Assembly: GCF_005862305.2 (NCBI RefSeq)
Contig: NZ_CP054021.1
Span: 4,133,501 to 4,197,500, forward strand
Direction of reading: 5' to 3'
Length of the DNA stretch: 64,000 nt
From: Rhizobium indicum
Lineage (GTDB): Bacteria > Pseudomonadota > Alphaproteobacteria > Rhizobiales > Rhizobiaceae
Below, one piece after another: positions 47,205-55,782 of this stretch. The translations under genes and the position numbers were made by a program. How positions within the stretch are numbered: position 1 is the first letter of the stretch; every line of letters begins with the position of its first letter. The notes beneath the pieces are model-generated. The model was not told the origin of the DNA, did no database searches, and saw only the letters and a list, made by a program, of their open reading frames with translations.

Positions 47205-48581
47205 GTGAGAAATTCGATCGTCCTATCGATGGATCAAAAGGCGGCCATCGCCAAGGCAAAGGCATGGTTCGTCAAGGGCCGAGAAACACAACAGGTATTC
47301 AGGCTATTCGGATATGCGGGCACCGGAAAGTCCACCGTCCAGCAGGCTCTCCTTCAAGAGCTCAATGTCGACCCATCAGAGGTGCTGTTTTTGGCGCCAA
47401 CTGGTAAAGCGGCGTCAGTGCTGATCAGCAAGGGTCACGACGCGAAAACGATCCACAAGGCCCTCTACACTCAGACCGGCGAGGATGATTCTGTCTACGA
47501 AGCCCTTGAGCGTGAGGCACTCAGCATTCGCGCGAAGCTAAGGGCGATTTCGCTTGAAAACCGTTCCGCGTATTTGCGGCGGCTCGCCGCAGTTGAGGCT
47601 CAGATGAACGATTCATCATCTCGACCGAAACCTCAGTTTTCTTTCAGGGGGACAACAGCGATCGGCTCTGGTGTGAAGATCATCATCATCGACGAGTGCA
47701 GCATGATAAGAAACGACACTTACAGTGATCTGCTGTCGCTCGAGTTGCCTATCATGTTGGTTGGCGACCCTGGTCAGCTTCCGGCAGTCGAAGGCAGCAA
47801 CCCGCCACCTTCTCTTGTCACAGATACCCATGAAGCGGACGTGATGCTGGAGAATGTCGTCCGTCAGCACGGCAACTCGTCGATACTTGAGTTAGCAACA
47901 ATAGTTAGGCGGGGCGAGATTCCGGAGTTCGGTGAATCCAAGAGAGATGGCGAGCACGTTGTTTACAAGGACGCAAGAGGGTGTCGTGGAAACATCGAGA
48001 AGATATTCGAGAAGGCCGGTGTAGAATATCCCGAGTGTTTCGATCAGATCATATGCGGCAGGAACGTCACCCGCTTTGCTATTAACGATTACATGAAGCG
48101 CAGGCACGGCATCCGGCATATATTCCCCGTCGGAGAAAGGGTTGAGAAGCTGATTGTCTATCGGAATATTTTCATCGACGAGCATTTCATCGCAAATGGC
48201 GCCGAAATTCGCGTGGAAGAAGATAGGACGCGCGAAGGGGAGATTAAGCCATACAGCCGAGACGATCGCTCCATAGATCACCCTGTAACGATCACGTCAT
48301 TGGACGGCAAGCCAGTTCGCATCGGTGGCGCTTCACTTTGGAAGCTCCCCTTCGAGGGGCGTGCCGAGTTCGAGGACCGCGAACGCGTTGAGAAGAACGC
48401 GGCAGCGCCTCTAGTATACGCGCAATGGTCATGGGCGATCACCGCGCACAAGTCGCAGGGGTCTGAGTGGGGCAGGGTCTGCGTGTTCGATGAGAGCGAC
48501 GTTTTTCGCGACCACCGATCGCGGTGGCTCTATAGCGCGGTCACGAGATCCAGCCGAGACTTGCTGATGATCAAGGTCTGA
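47205..48581 (+). CDS. Phage RecD/Dda-like SF1 helicase
   Basis: 458 residues from a GTG at 47205 preceded by AGGGAG; the frame is open back to 47070 but through the repeat cluster. Superfamily 1B motifs: Walker A FGYAGTGKSTVQQALL, motif Ia LAPTGKAASVL, Walker B IIIIDECSMI, motif III LVGDPGQLPAVEG, and a C-terminal UvrD_C_2 domain with WSWAITAHKSQGSEWGRVCV and YSAVTRSS. Such 5'-3' helicases (Dda, RecD2) act at phage forks. It sits directly after the candidate origin. Confidence 0.92.
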   Translation: MRNSIVLSMDQKAAIAKAKAWFVKGRETQQVFRLFGYAGTGKSTVQQALLQELNVDPSEVLFLAPTGKAASVLISKGHDAKTIHKALYTQTGEDDSVYEALEREALSIRAKLRAISLENRSAYLRRLAAVEAQMNDSSSRPKPQFSFRGTTAIGSGVKIIIIDECSMIRNDTYSDLLSLELPIMLVGDPGQLPAVEGSNPPPSLVTDTHEADVMLENVVRQHGNSSILELATIVRRGEIPEFGESKRDGEHVVYKDARGCRGNIEKIFEKAGVEYPECFDQIICGRNVTRFAINDYMKRRHGIRHIFPVGERVEKLIVYRNIFIDEHFIANGAEIRVEEDRTREGEIKPYSRDDRSIDHPVTITSLDGKPVRIGGASLWKLPFEGRAEFEDRERVEKNAAAPLVYAQWSWAITAHKSQGSEWGRVCVFDESDVFRDHRSRWLYSAVTRSSRDLLMIKV

Positions 48582-48628
48582 GGTGACGCAATATGCAGTG
48601 CGCGCCTTTGTGATTCTGGCGAAAAACC

Positions 48629-48640
48629 ACTATATATAGT
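48629..48640. promoter_or_regulatory. AT-rich 12-bp palindrome ACTATATATAGT
   Basis: A perfect palindrome in the 112-base gap after the helicase gene and 54 bases before the next start. It resembles the 44079-44090 palindrome in composition and may mark a second phage promoter. Confidence 0.4.
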
Positions 48641-48693
48641 ACTGATCCTTGATAGGTGTACGCAGCCATGATCCGCATCGGAGTTCAAAACGT

Positions 48694-49095
48694 ATGAGCC
48701 GCCGAATTCGAACTTTTGAGGAATCGGCGCGCCGCGAGACCGCAGCCGCAAAGCTGGCCACCTACACGCAGATGGCCGACAGCACGGCGCCCAGAGATCC
48801 GCGAGGGCGGGGCGATCATTTCCGCAAGCATCTGGCCGATGCACATCGAACGATAGAAATCCTTCAGTTGCGCATCAAAGATCTGGAGCAGGAGCGGGAT
48901 AAGATTAAGCAGGCTCGCGAATACGATCTTTCCTTATGTGTCACCAGGACCGTCGCAGAAGAGGCTCGGCAAGATGCTTTCCGACTCGCCCGACGAAAGG
49001 CCGCAATCCTAGCCGAATGGCCGCACGGCGTGCCGACCATGCTGTCTGAGGAGATCGACTGCATTCCCGACCCGAAACCGAAGTGGACAAGATGA
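48694..49095 (+). CDS. Phage hypothetical coiled-coil protein
   Basis: 133 residues from the ATG at 48694 with GGAG ten bases upstream. Highly charged and helical, beginning MSRRIRTFEESARRETAAAK, with a central coiled coil (TIEILQLRIKDLEQERDKIK). It ends DPKPKWTR. No family recognised. Its stop overlaps the start of the next gene, so the pair is coupled. Confidence 0.7.
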   Translation: MSRRIRTFEESARRETAAAKLATYTQMADSTAPRDPRGRGDHFRKHLADAHRTIEILQLRIKDLEQERDKIKQAREYDLSLCVTRTVAEEARQDAFRLARRKAAILAEWPHGVPTMLSEEIDCIPDPKPKWTR

Positions 49096-50264
49096 TGTCA
49101 GCACCCGAAAAGCACCGCGACCTTTCGAGACTTTCTGAGCTCCTCGCGACCAAGACCGCCACGGTGTCCGCTGTCCGAGGACAAGGGACGGCGCTTAAAC
49201 TCGTCGCCCCTGCCAATGACAACAAGCCGGTGCGTTTCAGACTGGCTTGGCCGGCATTCGAGCGCTTAGCACATCGCGGAGATTATGCACGGCTGTTTGC
49301 TCTCCGCCATTGGAAGAATATGATCTTCCCGGGATCCGAAATTAATGTGACCGACGAGGGGGATTATGATCCGGAGGTCACGATCGAGATGCGGCCATCT
49401 GAAGGAGAGCTGCTTACTGCCGTCGGGTGGAAGATCGTCGATCGTGAGCGCTGGTATTGGACCAGAGAGAACGTCAACATCTACCAGCCCACGCCGTCGG
49501 TCGAAACCCACCATAAGAACAGAAACGGCGGCACGGATACCTCGATCGGCGCGCTGCTCTTCCGTGACGGCAAGCTCATTCAATGGGGCGAGACGCGAAA
49601 GGGCTCGGCTCTTCGACCCGTCGAGCGCTCTCGTGGTGCCAAGGGTGGGGCAGACCCATCACGGTCTGAAAGTGCGATCCTTTCTTATCTCGAACTGCAG
49701 GGCGCTGTCTCACCGTTGACCGCGCGCCCATACGTAAAGCCTATGTCAGCCGAACCTGCCATCCGCGACTATTATGATCCATTGCCGCGCGAGGCCCCAA
49801 GCGTAAAAGACAAGTGCGGGAGGTTCGGTGTGGAGGAAGCACGCCAGTTGCTGCGCGAATTCGGCGTAGACGGTAGCGTGGCGTTCGATAGCTTGCCGTC
49901 GCCCGCCACTCGTTGCCCGGATGGTCTCGTTGCTGGAGACCAGTGGATCGGCGGCGTGAAGAAGCCTAAGCCGCTGGGTGAAATCTCGTCATCGGCCGGC
50001 CGCGAGCCTGAGTTTGTCCGCCGTGTCGAGACCACGTCGTATGTAGATTATCTGCGACGCCGCCTTCGAGAGCACGCGTCGGTGCTCGATCTCGCGATCA
50101 CGGACGCATCCGCAAAGTCGATCGGCATAGCAATGGGCCAGGCGCCAGCGTACGCCGAGAAGAGGGGACCGGCTCTTATCGATGCCGCTATTGACGCCCT
50201 AATTGCACTCGACGAGACGGCGCGCGGGGAGTTTCTGCCCACCAACGAAAAAATAGCAGCCTGA
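49092..50264 (+). CDS. Phage hypothetical protein (about 390 residues)
   Basis: Starts at the ATG at 49092 or 49095 in an ATGATGA overlap with the previous stop; a GTG at 49083 is also possible. Features: FRLAWPAFERLAHRGDYARL near residue 60, ERWYWTRENVNIYQPTPSVE, a central segment IQWGETRKGSALRPVERSRG, and a C-terminal helical domain (SYVDYLRRRLREHASVLDLA to DAAIDALIAL). Not recognised. It is the last gene of the early transcript, followed by a terminator, where many phages keep late regulators, so a regulatory role is conceivable but unsupported. Confidence 0.7.
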   Translation: MMSAPEKHRDLSRLSELLATKTATVSAVRGQGTALKLVAPANDNKPVRFRLAWPAFERLAHRGDYARLFALRHWKNMIFPGSEINVTDEGDYDPEVTIEMRPSEGELLTAVGWKIVDRERWYWTRENVNIYQPTPSVETHHKNRNGGTDTSIGALLFRDGKLIQWGETRKGSALRPVERSRGAKGGADPSRSESAILSYLELQGAVSPLTARPYVKPMSAEPAIRDYYDPLPREAPSVKDKCGRFGVEEARQLLREFGVDGSVAFDSLPSPATRCPDGLVAGDQWIGGVKKPKPLGEISSSAGREPEFVRRVETTSYVDYLRRRLREHASVLDLAITDASAKSIGIAMGQAPAYAEKRGPALIDAAIDALIALDETARGEFLPTNEKIAA

Positions 50265-50319
50265 TGTCCGGTCGGCGATACTGCCGGGTCGTATAGTTAT
50301 GAATGGATGAATTCCCCAG

Positions 50320-50342
50320 CGGCCGCCATGTGCGGCCGTTTT
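50320..50342 (+). terminator. Terminator of the prophage early transcript
   Basis: CGGCCGC (50320-50326), loop CATGT, GCGGCCG (50332-50338), then TTTT. It separates the replication module from the late region. Confidence 0.8.
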
Positions 50343-50491
50343 AATTTGAGGCGCTGAATTCGAGCGGACGATCAAACTCGCGATCGATGCCGGGACTGCC
50401 TCAATACCCCATTACCTGGCGCGCCTCCTCTCGCGACAGGTAATCCTGCGGCAGGTTGAGGCTTCATCGTCTCCCTGCCGCTTTTGCTTTA

Positions 50492-50653
50492 TCAAGCCGC
50501 TATGCGACGTGCGGCCTTATCAGATGCCTTTCGGTCGGAGCCGTATTGGTCGATGATTTTCTTCGCGTCCTCGATATCGATCCGATGCTTCTTAGCCAGT
50601 GTCTTGGCGTCATACGGCTGTACGGACGCAGCAGCGTCTACTTCTTCAGTCAT
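50492..50653 (-). CDS. DUF3606 protein (copy 1)
   Basis: 53 residues from the ATG at 50653, which has AAGGAG nine bases upstream; two earlier in-frame ATGs lack such a site. The domain YDAKTLAKKHRIDIEDAKKI followed by GSDRKASDKAARRI is DUF3606, a tiny helical domain common in Rhizobiales. Function unknown. It lies antisense to the phage genes, next to a second copy. Confidence 0.8.
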   Translation of the reverse strand: MTEEVDAAASVQPYDAKTLAKKHRIDIEDAKKIIDQYGSDRKASDKAARRIAA

Positions 50654-50765
50654 GGTGGTCTCCTTGGATTGTGCGGCAGTCATGGGCGCCTCTGGGGCGC
50701 GCGCCGGGCCGTCGGTTCGCATATAGGTAGCCGCGACCCACCGTGCAACAGCGGGCGTAGGAGCC

Positions 50766-50948
50766 CTATTTCAGGCGCGCTGCGGCCTTGTCCGCTGCAT
50801 CCCTATCGGGGCCGTGACGTTTGACGATGCGCTCCGCGTCATCTTTGCTGATCCCGTGCTTCTTCGCGAAGTAACTCACTTCGTATGGTTCGCCTGCTGC
50901 GACCTTATTGCGGTCTGCTGCGCCACGCTTCGATTTGTCGTCGGCCAT
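50766..50948 (-). CDS. DUF3606 protein (copy 2)
   Basis: 60 residues from the ATG at 50948, preceded by GAGGAG. MADDKSKRGAADRNKVAAGE is a charged tail, then YEVSYFAKKHGISKDDAERI and GPDRDAADKAAARLK form the DUF3606 domain. It is upstream of copy 1 on the same strand with a 112-base gap and divergent from the HNH gene by 33 bases, so one short region must hold both promoters. Confidence 0.82.
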   Translation of the reverse strand: MADDKSKRGAADRNKVAAGEPYEVSYFAKKHGISKDDAERIVKRHGPDRDAADKAAARLK

Positions 50949-50981
50949 CTGTAATCTCCTCTATTGCATGGGCCACAACGC

Positions 50982-51296
50982 ATGGCGGAATCCACGGTTC
51001 CAGATCGGCGCTCAGAAGAAGCCGCGATCTATCGTCGGCTCTACCAATCATCTCGATGGCGTCGCGCCCGTCACCACCAGCTAGCCGCCCAACCGCTTTG
51101 CGAGTGGTGTCTCGAATCGGAGACGATCACCGAGGCGACAGAGGTGCACCATGCCACGCCTCATAGAGGCGACCTTGACCTGTTCTGGTCCGGTCCATTC
51201 ATCAGCACGTGCAAGCCATGCCACGCTTCCCGAGGGCAGCTCGAGGACAATGGCAAGACCGTGGTGCGGTATGGGCCGGACGGCTGGCCCCTCTGA
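50982..51296 (+). CDS. Phage HNH endonuclease (packaging-associated)
   Basis: 104 residues from the ATG at 50982. The HNH fold shows zinc ligands LCEWC and CKPCH around the motif TEVHHATPHRGDLDLFWSGP. The family's usual Asn before the second zinc pair is replaced (FISTCKPCH). HNH proteins next to terminase genes, as in HK97 gp74, stimulate TerL cleavage and are needed for packaging. It is followed by terS after about 100 bases, where a cos site could lie. Confidence 0.88.
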   Translation: MAESTVPDRRSEEAAIYRRLYQSSRWRRARHHQLAAQPLCEWCLESETITEATEVHHATPHRGDLDLFWSGPFISTCKPCHASRGQLEDNGKTVVRYGPDGWPL

Positions 51297-51393
51297 CGGG
51301 CAGGGGTGGTCCATTGTTATGGAACATCGCCGCCGCCTTACCGGTGTCCCCCATTCATACGTATTTTTTCAATTCAGATGTTGAGGGTCGATA

Positions 51394-51789
51394 GTGGCTA
51401 GGCCGAGAACGCCAAAGGCGAAGGCTGAGATAACTGGTCACGCCGACAAACAGAAAACGAAATTCAAGGGCCGCAACGAGCCGATCGTCGACGAGACGCT
51501 TGGCGATGCGCCTCACTGGATCAAAGACACCGATACGAACAAGGCTCACGAAGCGTGGGAAACGCTACGCTTGGAGATTCCTTGGTTGAATAGCAGTCAC
51601 CGGATTTTGGTGGCGACGGCAAGCAACATCTTAGGACGCATGATCGCCGGGCAAGAATGCGGCGTGCAAGCCATGAACTTGCTGAGGCAGTGCCTCGGCC
51701 AGATGGGTGCGACGCCGGCTGATGCTTCGAAGGCGGGAGCGAAACCGGATGGCGAAAAGACGGATCCGGCAGACGAGTTCTTCGACTAG
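51394..51789 (+). CDS. Terminase small subunit (P27 type)
   Basis: 131 residues from a GTG at 51394. The basic N-terminus MARPRTPKAKAEITGHADKQ is typical of P27-like small terminases. WETLRLEIPWLNSSHRILVA and ASNILGRMIAGQEC follow, and the acidic tail is DPADEFFD. It recognises the packaging site on phage DNA and recruits TerL. The last 41 bases overlap the large-subunit gene. Confidence 0.88.
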   Translation: MARPRTPKAKAEITGHADKQKTKFKGRNEPIVDETLGDAPHWIKDTDTNKAHEAWETLRLEIPWLNSSHRILVATASNILGRMIAGQECGVQAMNLLRQCLGQMGATPADASKAGAKPDGEKTDPADEFFD

Positions 51790-53710
51790 CGCCGCTGGCG
51801 TTGAGTTGCCGGCACATTTCAACCCAACCTATCCGACTGGTCCTGTAGACGAATACGCTGAGGCCGTGATTAACGGCACCATCATTGCTGGCCCGCATGT
51901 GCGGAATGCCTGCCGCAGGCACAAAGCAGACCGCCTAACCGGGCCGAGCCGCGGCATCCACTGGGATCCGGAGGCAGCCAGCCGCGTCCTGCGGTTCTTT
52001 CCTGCGGTACTACGCCTGAACGGCGGCCAATTCGAAGGTCGCCCTTTCCACCCGCATATCTCGCAGCAGTTCAAGATCGGCTCCATCTTCGGTTGGAAGC
52101 GCGTCGAATCCGATGGCGCAATCCTGCGACGCTTTCGGCGCGCTTATATCGAGGAGGGCAAAGGCAACGGCAAGTCGCCATTGGCGGCGGGCATTGGCCA
52201 TTATTGCCTGACCGCCGACGGCGAGGCCGCCGCCGAGATTTATGCCGCCGCGGCAAACAAAGACCAGGCTTTCGTCCTCTTCCGCGACGCTGTCGCGATG
52301 TACGAGCAGTCGCCTTCGCTGAAAACGAAACTGACGCCGTCGGGCGGCAATCCGGTCTGGAACCTGTCTTACCTCAAGAAGCGGTCCTTCTTTCGGCCGA
52401 TTTCGCGGGAGGGCGCTCACTCCGGCCCGCGTCCTTATGTGGCGCTCTGCGACGAAATCCACGAGCACCCCGACGGCAAGGTCGTCGAAATGCTCGAGCG
52501 CGGCTTCAAGTTTCGCCGGCAGCCGCTTCTGTTCATGATTACGAACAGCGGCACGGATCGAAACAGCATTTGCTGGGATGAACACCAGCATGCCGTGAAG
52601 GTTGCCGCAGGCACACAGACGCCAGACGACGATTTCACCTATGTGGGTGAGGTGGTCGACGACACGACGTTTAGTTATGTGTGCGCGCTCGACAAGGACG
52701 ATGATCCGTTCACGGATCCGACTTGCTGGCAGAAGGCTAACCCGCTTTTCGGCGTAACGCTAAAGCACGATTATCTGGCTGGTGTCGTCAACCAGGCGAA
52801 GGACATTCCTTCGAAGCGCAACGGCATTCTGCGCCTGCATTTCTGCGTTTGGACTGAAGCCGACACGGCGTGGATTCCACGCCCATTGCTTGAAAAGGTG
52901 ATGTTCGACTTCGATCCTTACGAAGAGCACAAGGGCAAGAAGATCAACTCGGCCGGCCTGGACTTGTCCGGCGCGAAGGATTTGACTGCCGCGGCGTTCA
53001 CTGTCGAGACCGGCACCAAGCGCGTCACGCGTGAGGACGGTACAGAGGCTGATCTTCCGACCTACGACTTGTGGATCGAGGCTTGGACGCCTCGTGACAC
53101 GATGGATGAGCGCTCGAAGGTCGACCATGTGCCTTATCGGCTGTGGATGGATCAGGGCTACATCAACGCTCCAGAAGGCGCTCGCATTCGGTACGACCAT
53201 GTTGCTGCACTATTCGCGCGTCTCAATACCGAGCATGGCATCGGCGTTCTGGCTTTCGACCGTTATGCGTTTGACAAGTTCGAAACCGAGCTCGACGACT
53301 ACGGCGTCGACATCAAGACGGTAGCCCACCCCCAGGGCGGCAAGAAGCGGGCAAAGCCAGACGAAGAGAAGGTGAAGGCGGCAAAGGATGCCGGCCTTGA
53401 GCCTCCGCTTGGTTTGTGGATGCCTGGTTCCGTGTCGGCACTTGAGACGTTGATCCTTGAAGAGCGCATTCGCTTGAAGCGGTCACCGGTTCTTCTCGGC
53501 GCGCTGATGGGCGTTGCGATCGAGACCGATCCGCTCATGGGCAACCAGTGGTTTTCGAAGAAGAAGAGCACTGTGCGCATCGACCCGGCCGTTGCTGCTG
53601 CAATGGCGGTTGGTGCTGCGGTTGATGGTGCGCCGCCTACGCAAGGCCAGTCCTTCTGGGAAACACTAGATCCGAATGTCGACTATGCGGCGCTACCGCA
53701 AGCAGCCTGA
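51749..53710 (+). CDS. Terminase large subunit
   Basis: 653 residues from the ATG at 51749 (MAKRRIRQTS), overlapping terS. The ATPase half has Walker A EEGKGNGKSPLAAGI and Walker B YVALCDEIHEHPDG with the catalytic Glu. The nuclease half carries metal-binding acids in NSAGLDLSGAKDLTAAAF and further acidic positions near VLAFDRYAFDKFETELDD. It cuts and pumps phage DNA into proheads. It belongs to the Terminase_1 (YmfN/P27-linked) family. Confidence 0.95.
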   Translation: MAKRRIRQTSSSTSAAGVELPAHFNPTYPTGPVDEYAEAVINGTIIAGPHVRNACRRHKADRLTGPSRGIHWDPEAASRVLRFFPAVLRLNGGQFEGRPFHPHISQQFKIGSIFGWKRVESDGAILRRFRRAYIEEGKGNGKSPLAAGIGHYCLTADGEAAAEIYAAAANKDQAFVLFRDAVAMYEQSPSLKTKLTPSGGNPVWNLSYLKKRSFFRPISREGAHSGPRPYVALCDEIHEHPDGKVVEMLERGFKFRRQPLLFMITNSGTDRNSICWDEHQHAVKVAAGTQTPDDDFTYVGEVVDDTTFSYVCALDKDDDPFTDPTCWQKANPLFGVTLKHDYLAGVVNQAKDIPSKRNGILRLHFCVWTEADTAWIPRPLLEKVMFDFDPYEEHKGKKINSAGLDLSGAKDLTAAAFTVETGTKRVTREDGTEADLPTYDLWIEAWTPRDTMDERSKVDHVPYRLWMDQGYINAPEGARIRYDHVAALFARLNTEHGIGVLAFDRYAFDKFETELDDYGVDIKTVAHPQGGKKRAKPDEEKVKAAKDAGLEPPLGLWMPGSVSALETLILEERIRLKRSPVLLGALMGVAIETDPLMGNQWFSKKKSTVRIDPAVAAAMAVGAAVDGAPPTQGQSFWETLDPNVDYAALPQAA

Positions 53711-53747
53711 TCAGCCCATCGGGCATCAATAATACAAGGAATGCCTG

Positions 53748-55001
53748 ATGGGTATGTGGGATTGGTTGCCCGGTCGCAAGTCGACCGAGCAGAAAGCTGT
53801 GTCTTTCGATCCGGTGTGGCTCGATTTCTTCGGTTCGCGCACTTCCAAGGCCGGCGTTCCAGTATCTTGGGAGCGGGCGATGGATGTCTCGACCGTCTTC
53901 GCCTGCCTTCGCGTGATCGCCAATGGCGTCGCACAGGTGCCGTTGCGGGTCATGAAGGAACTACCTGATGGCGGCGGAGAGCCGGCGACGGAACACCCTC
54001 TTTATACCGTCCTGAATCGCCGTCCTAACAAGTGGATGACGTCTTTCGAGCTTCGCGAGACGTTGATTTTCCACGCAGCACTGACCGGCAACGCTTTCTT
54101 CTATAAGAACATCGTACGCAAGCAGGTCAAGGAACTCATTCCGATCGATCCTGGCAGCGTGACCATCACGCGGCACAATGATTATTCGCTGACCTACCGC
54201 GTCACCGGCCTTGATGGCAGCTCGATTGAGCTCCCGCAGTCGATGATTTGGCATGTCCGCGGCCCTTCGTGGGACACATGGCGCGGTTTGGACGCTGTCC
54301 AGCAGGCGCGCGAGGCCATCGGCCTGACGATCGCCACCGAGAATACCCAGGCCGAGATGCACGCCAACGGCCTGCAGGCTTCCGGCACGTATTCGACCGA
54401 ACAGAAAATCGCGCCGGAAGAATATATCAAAATCCAGAAGTGGATTGCCGCCCAGATTGGTGGCGCGAACAAACACAAGCCGTTTGTGATCGACGCTGGG
54501 TTCAAATGGACCCAGCAGACCATGACCGGCGTCGACGCGCAGCATCTCGAGACCCGCAAGTTTCAGACGGAACAGGTTTGCCAGGCTCTCGGCGTCTTTC
54601 CGCAAATGATCGGCCATGCTGGCCAGGCAATGACATTCGCGAGCGCCGAGCAGGTGTTTCTGGCGCACGTCGTGCACACGCTTGGTCCCTGGTGGGAGCG
54701 TATCCAGCAGTCAATCGACGTGAATTTGCTTGATGGCCCTGAAGACGATGGCTTTTACTCGAAATTTAACGCCAACGGACTGCTCAAGGGCGCCCATAAA
54801 GACCGCGCTGAGTTCTATTCCAAGGCTTTGGGCACGGGCGGCTCGCCTGCCTACATGACGCCGAACGAGATTCGCGCGCTGGAAGACCTCAATCCGATCG
54901 CTGGTGGCGATGAATTGCCGAAACCGACCAATGTTGGCGGCGCTCCTGCGCCTGACAAGCCGTCACCCGGCGCACAGGATTCACAAAATGACGACAGATA
55001 A
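53748..55001 (+). CDS. HK97-type portal protein
   Basis: 417 residues from the ATG at 53748 after AAGGA. Phage_portal features are VFACLRVIANGVAQVPLRVM, the middle segment WHVRGPSWDTWRGLDAVQQA, and PQMIGHAGQAMTFASAEQVF, with the 'clip' and wing regions in the usual order. It forms the dodecameric DNA gate at one vertex of the head. The final 14 bases overlap the protease gene. Confidence 0.95.
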   Translation: MGMWDWLPGRKSTEQKAVSFDPVWLDFFGSRTSKAGVPVSWERAMDVSTVFACLRVIANGVAQVPLRVMKELPDGGGEPATEHPLYTVLNRRPNKWMTSFELRETLIFHAALTGNAFFYKNIVRKQVKELIPIDPGSVTITRHNDYSLTYRVTGLDGSSIELPQSMIWHVRGPSWDTWRGLDAVQQAREAIGLTIATENTQAEMHANGLQASGTYSTEQKIAPEEYIKIQKWIAAQIGGANKHKPFVIDAGFKWTQQTMTGVDAQHLETRKFQTEQVCQALGVFPQMIGHAGQAMTFASAEQVFLAHVVHTLGPWWERIQQSIDVNLLDGPEDDGFYSKFNANGLLKGAHKDRAEFYSKALGTGGSPAYMTPNEIRALEDLNPIAGGDELPKPTNVGGAPAPDKPSPGAQDSQNDDR

Positions 55002-55728
55002 GGCTCTCGGCGCCGTCGAGCACCGTAGTTTTGACCTTGGCGAGGTAAAAGTCGCCGAATTGGCCGTTTCCGACGGTGAAATGACCTTTTCCGGCTACGG
55101 CGCCGTATTTGGCAACGCCGACTCCCAGGATGACGTGATCATCAAGGGAGCCTTCACGGCGACCATTTTGGAGGCAAAAAAGACCGGCGTTTGGCCGGCC
55201 ATGCTGTCTCAACATGGTGGTTACGGCACCCAATTGACGCCAATTGGCGTTTGGACGGAGATGCGCGAGGACAATGTCGGGCTCTACGTCGAAGGAAAGT
55301 TCGCCAACACCGAGCGCGGGCGGGAAGCCTACGAGCTTCTAAAGATGAAGCCTCGCCCGGCAATTTCCGGGCTGTCCATCGGCTACCGCGCCAAAGAATG
55401 GACGATGCGGAGCACGCCGATCGAGCCTCGCAGGACGCTGAAGGCGGTTGACCTCGTCGAGGTGTCGCTGGTCACGTTCCCGTCGAATGGCAAGGCGCGC
55501 GTGACGAACGTAAAATCAGAATTCAATCCGCGAGAAATCGAAGACGCCCTGCGTGAAGCCGGGTTGTCGCGGGCGGACAGCGTAAAAGCTGTCTCGGTCT
55601 TCAAGAATGCGCTTCGCGACGAAGCGGAACAGGACACGACTCCTCGTGATGAGGATGAGACGGCCAAGAAGAGCGAAGCCGAGCTTTCCAGGCTGGCTGC
55701 GCGCATCAAAGCGCTGATCGCCGGCTAA
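54988..55728 (+). CDS. HK97-type prohead protease
   Basis: 246 residues from the ATG at 54988 inside the portal 3' end. FSGYGAVFGNADSQDDVIIK, the catalytic His in MLSQHGGYGTQ and the catalytic Ser in AISGLSIGYRA place it in the U35/S78 peptidases. It cleaves the scaffolding N-terminus from the capsid protein during maturation. The C-terminal ~70 residues are charged and helical. Confidence 0.93.
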   Translation: MTTDKALGAVEHRSFDLGEVKVAELAVSDGEMTFSGYGAVFGNADSQDDVIIKGAFTATILEAKKTGVWPAMLSQHGGYGTQLTPIGVWTEMREDNVGLYVEGKFANTERGREAYELLKMKPRPAISGLSIGYRAKEWTMRSTPIEPRRTLKAVDLVEVSLVTFPSNGKARVTNVKSEFNPREIEDALREAGLSRADSVKAVSVFKNALRDEAEQDTTPRDEDETAKKSEAELSRLAARIKALIAG

Positions 55729-55782
55729 CCAGCCGCGGCACGCTCACCAACCACCACCACATCACCAAATTAGGAGACCCGA

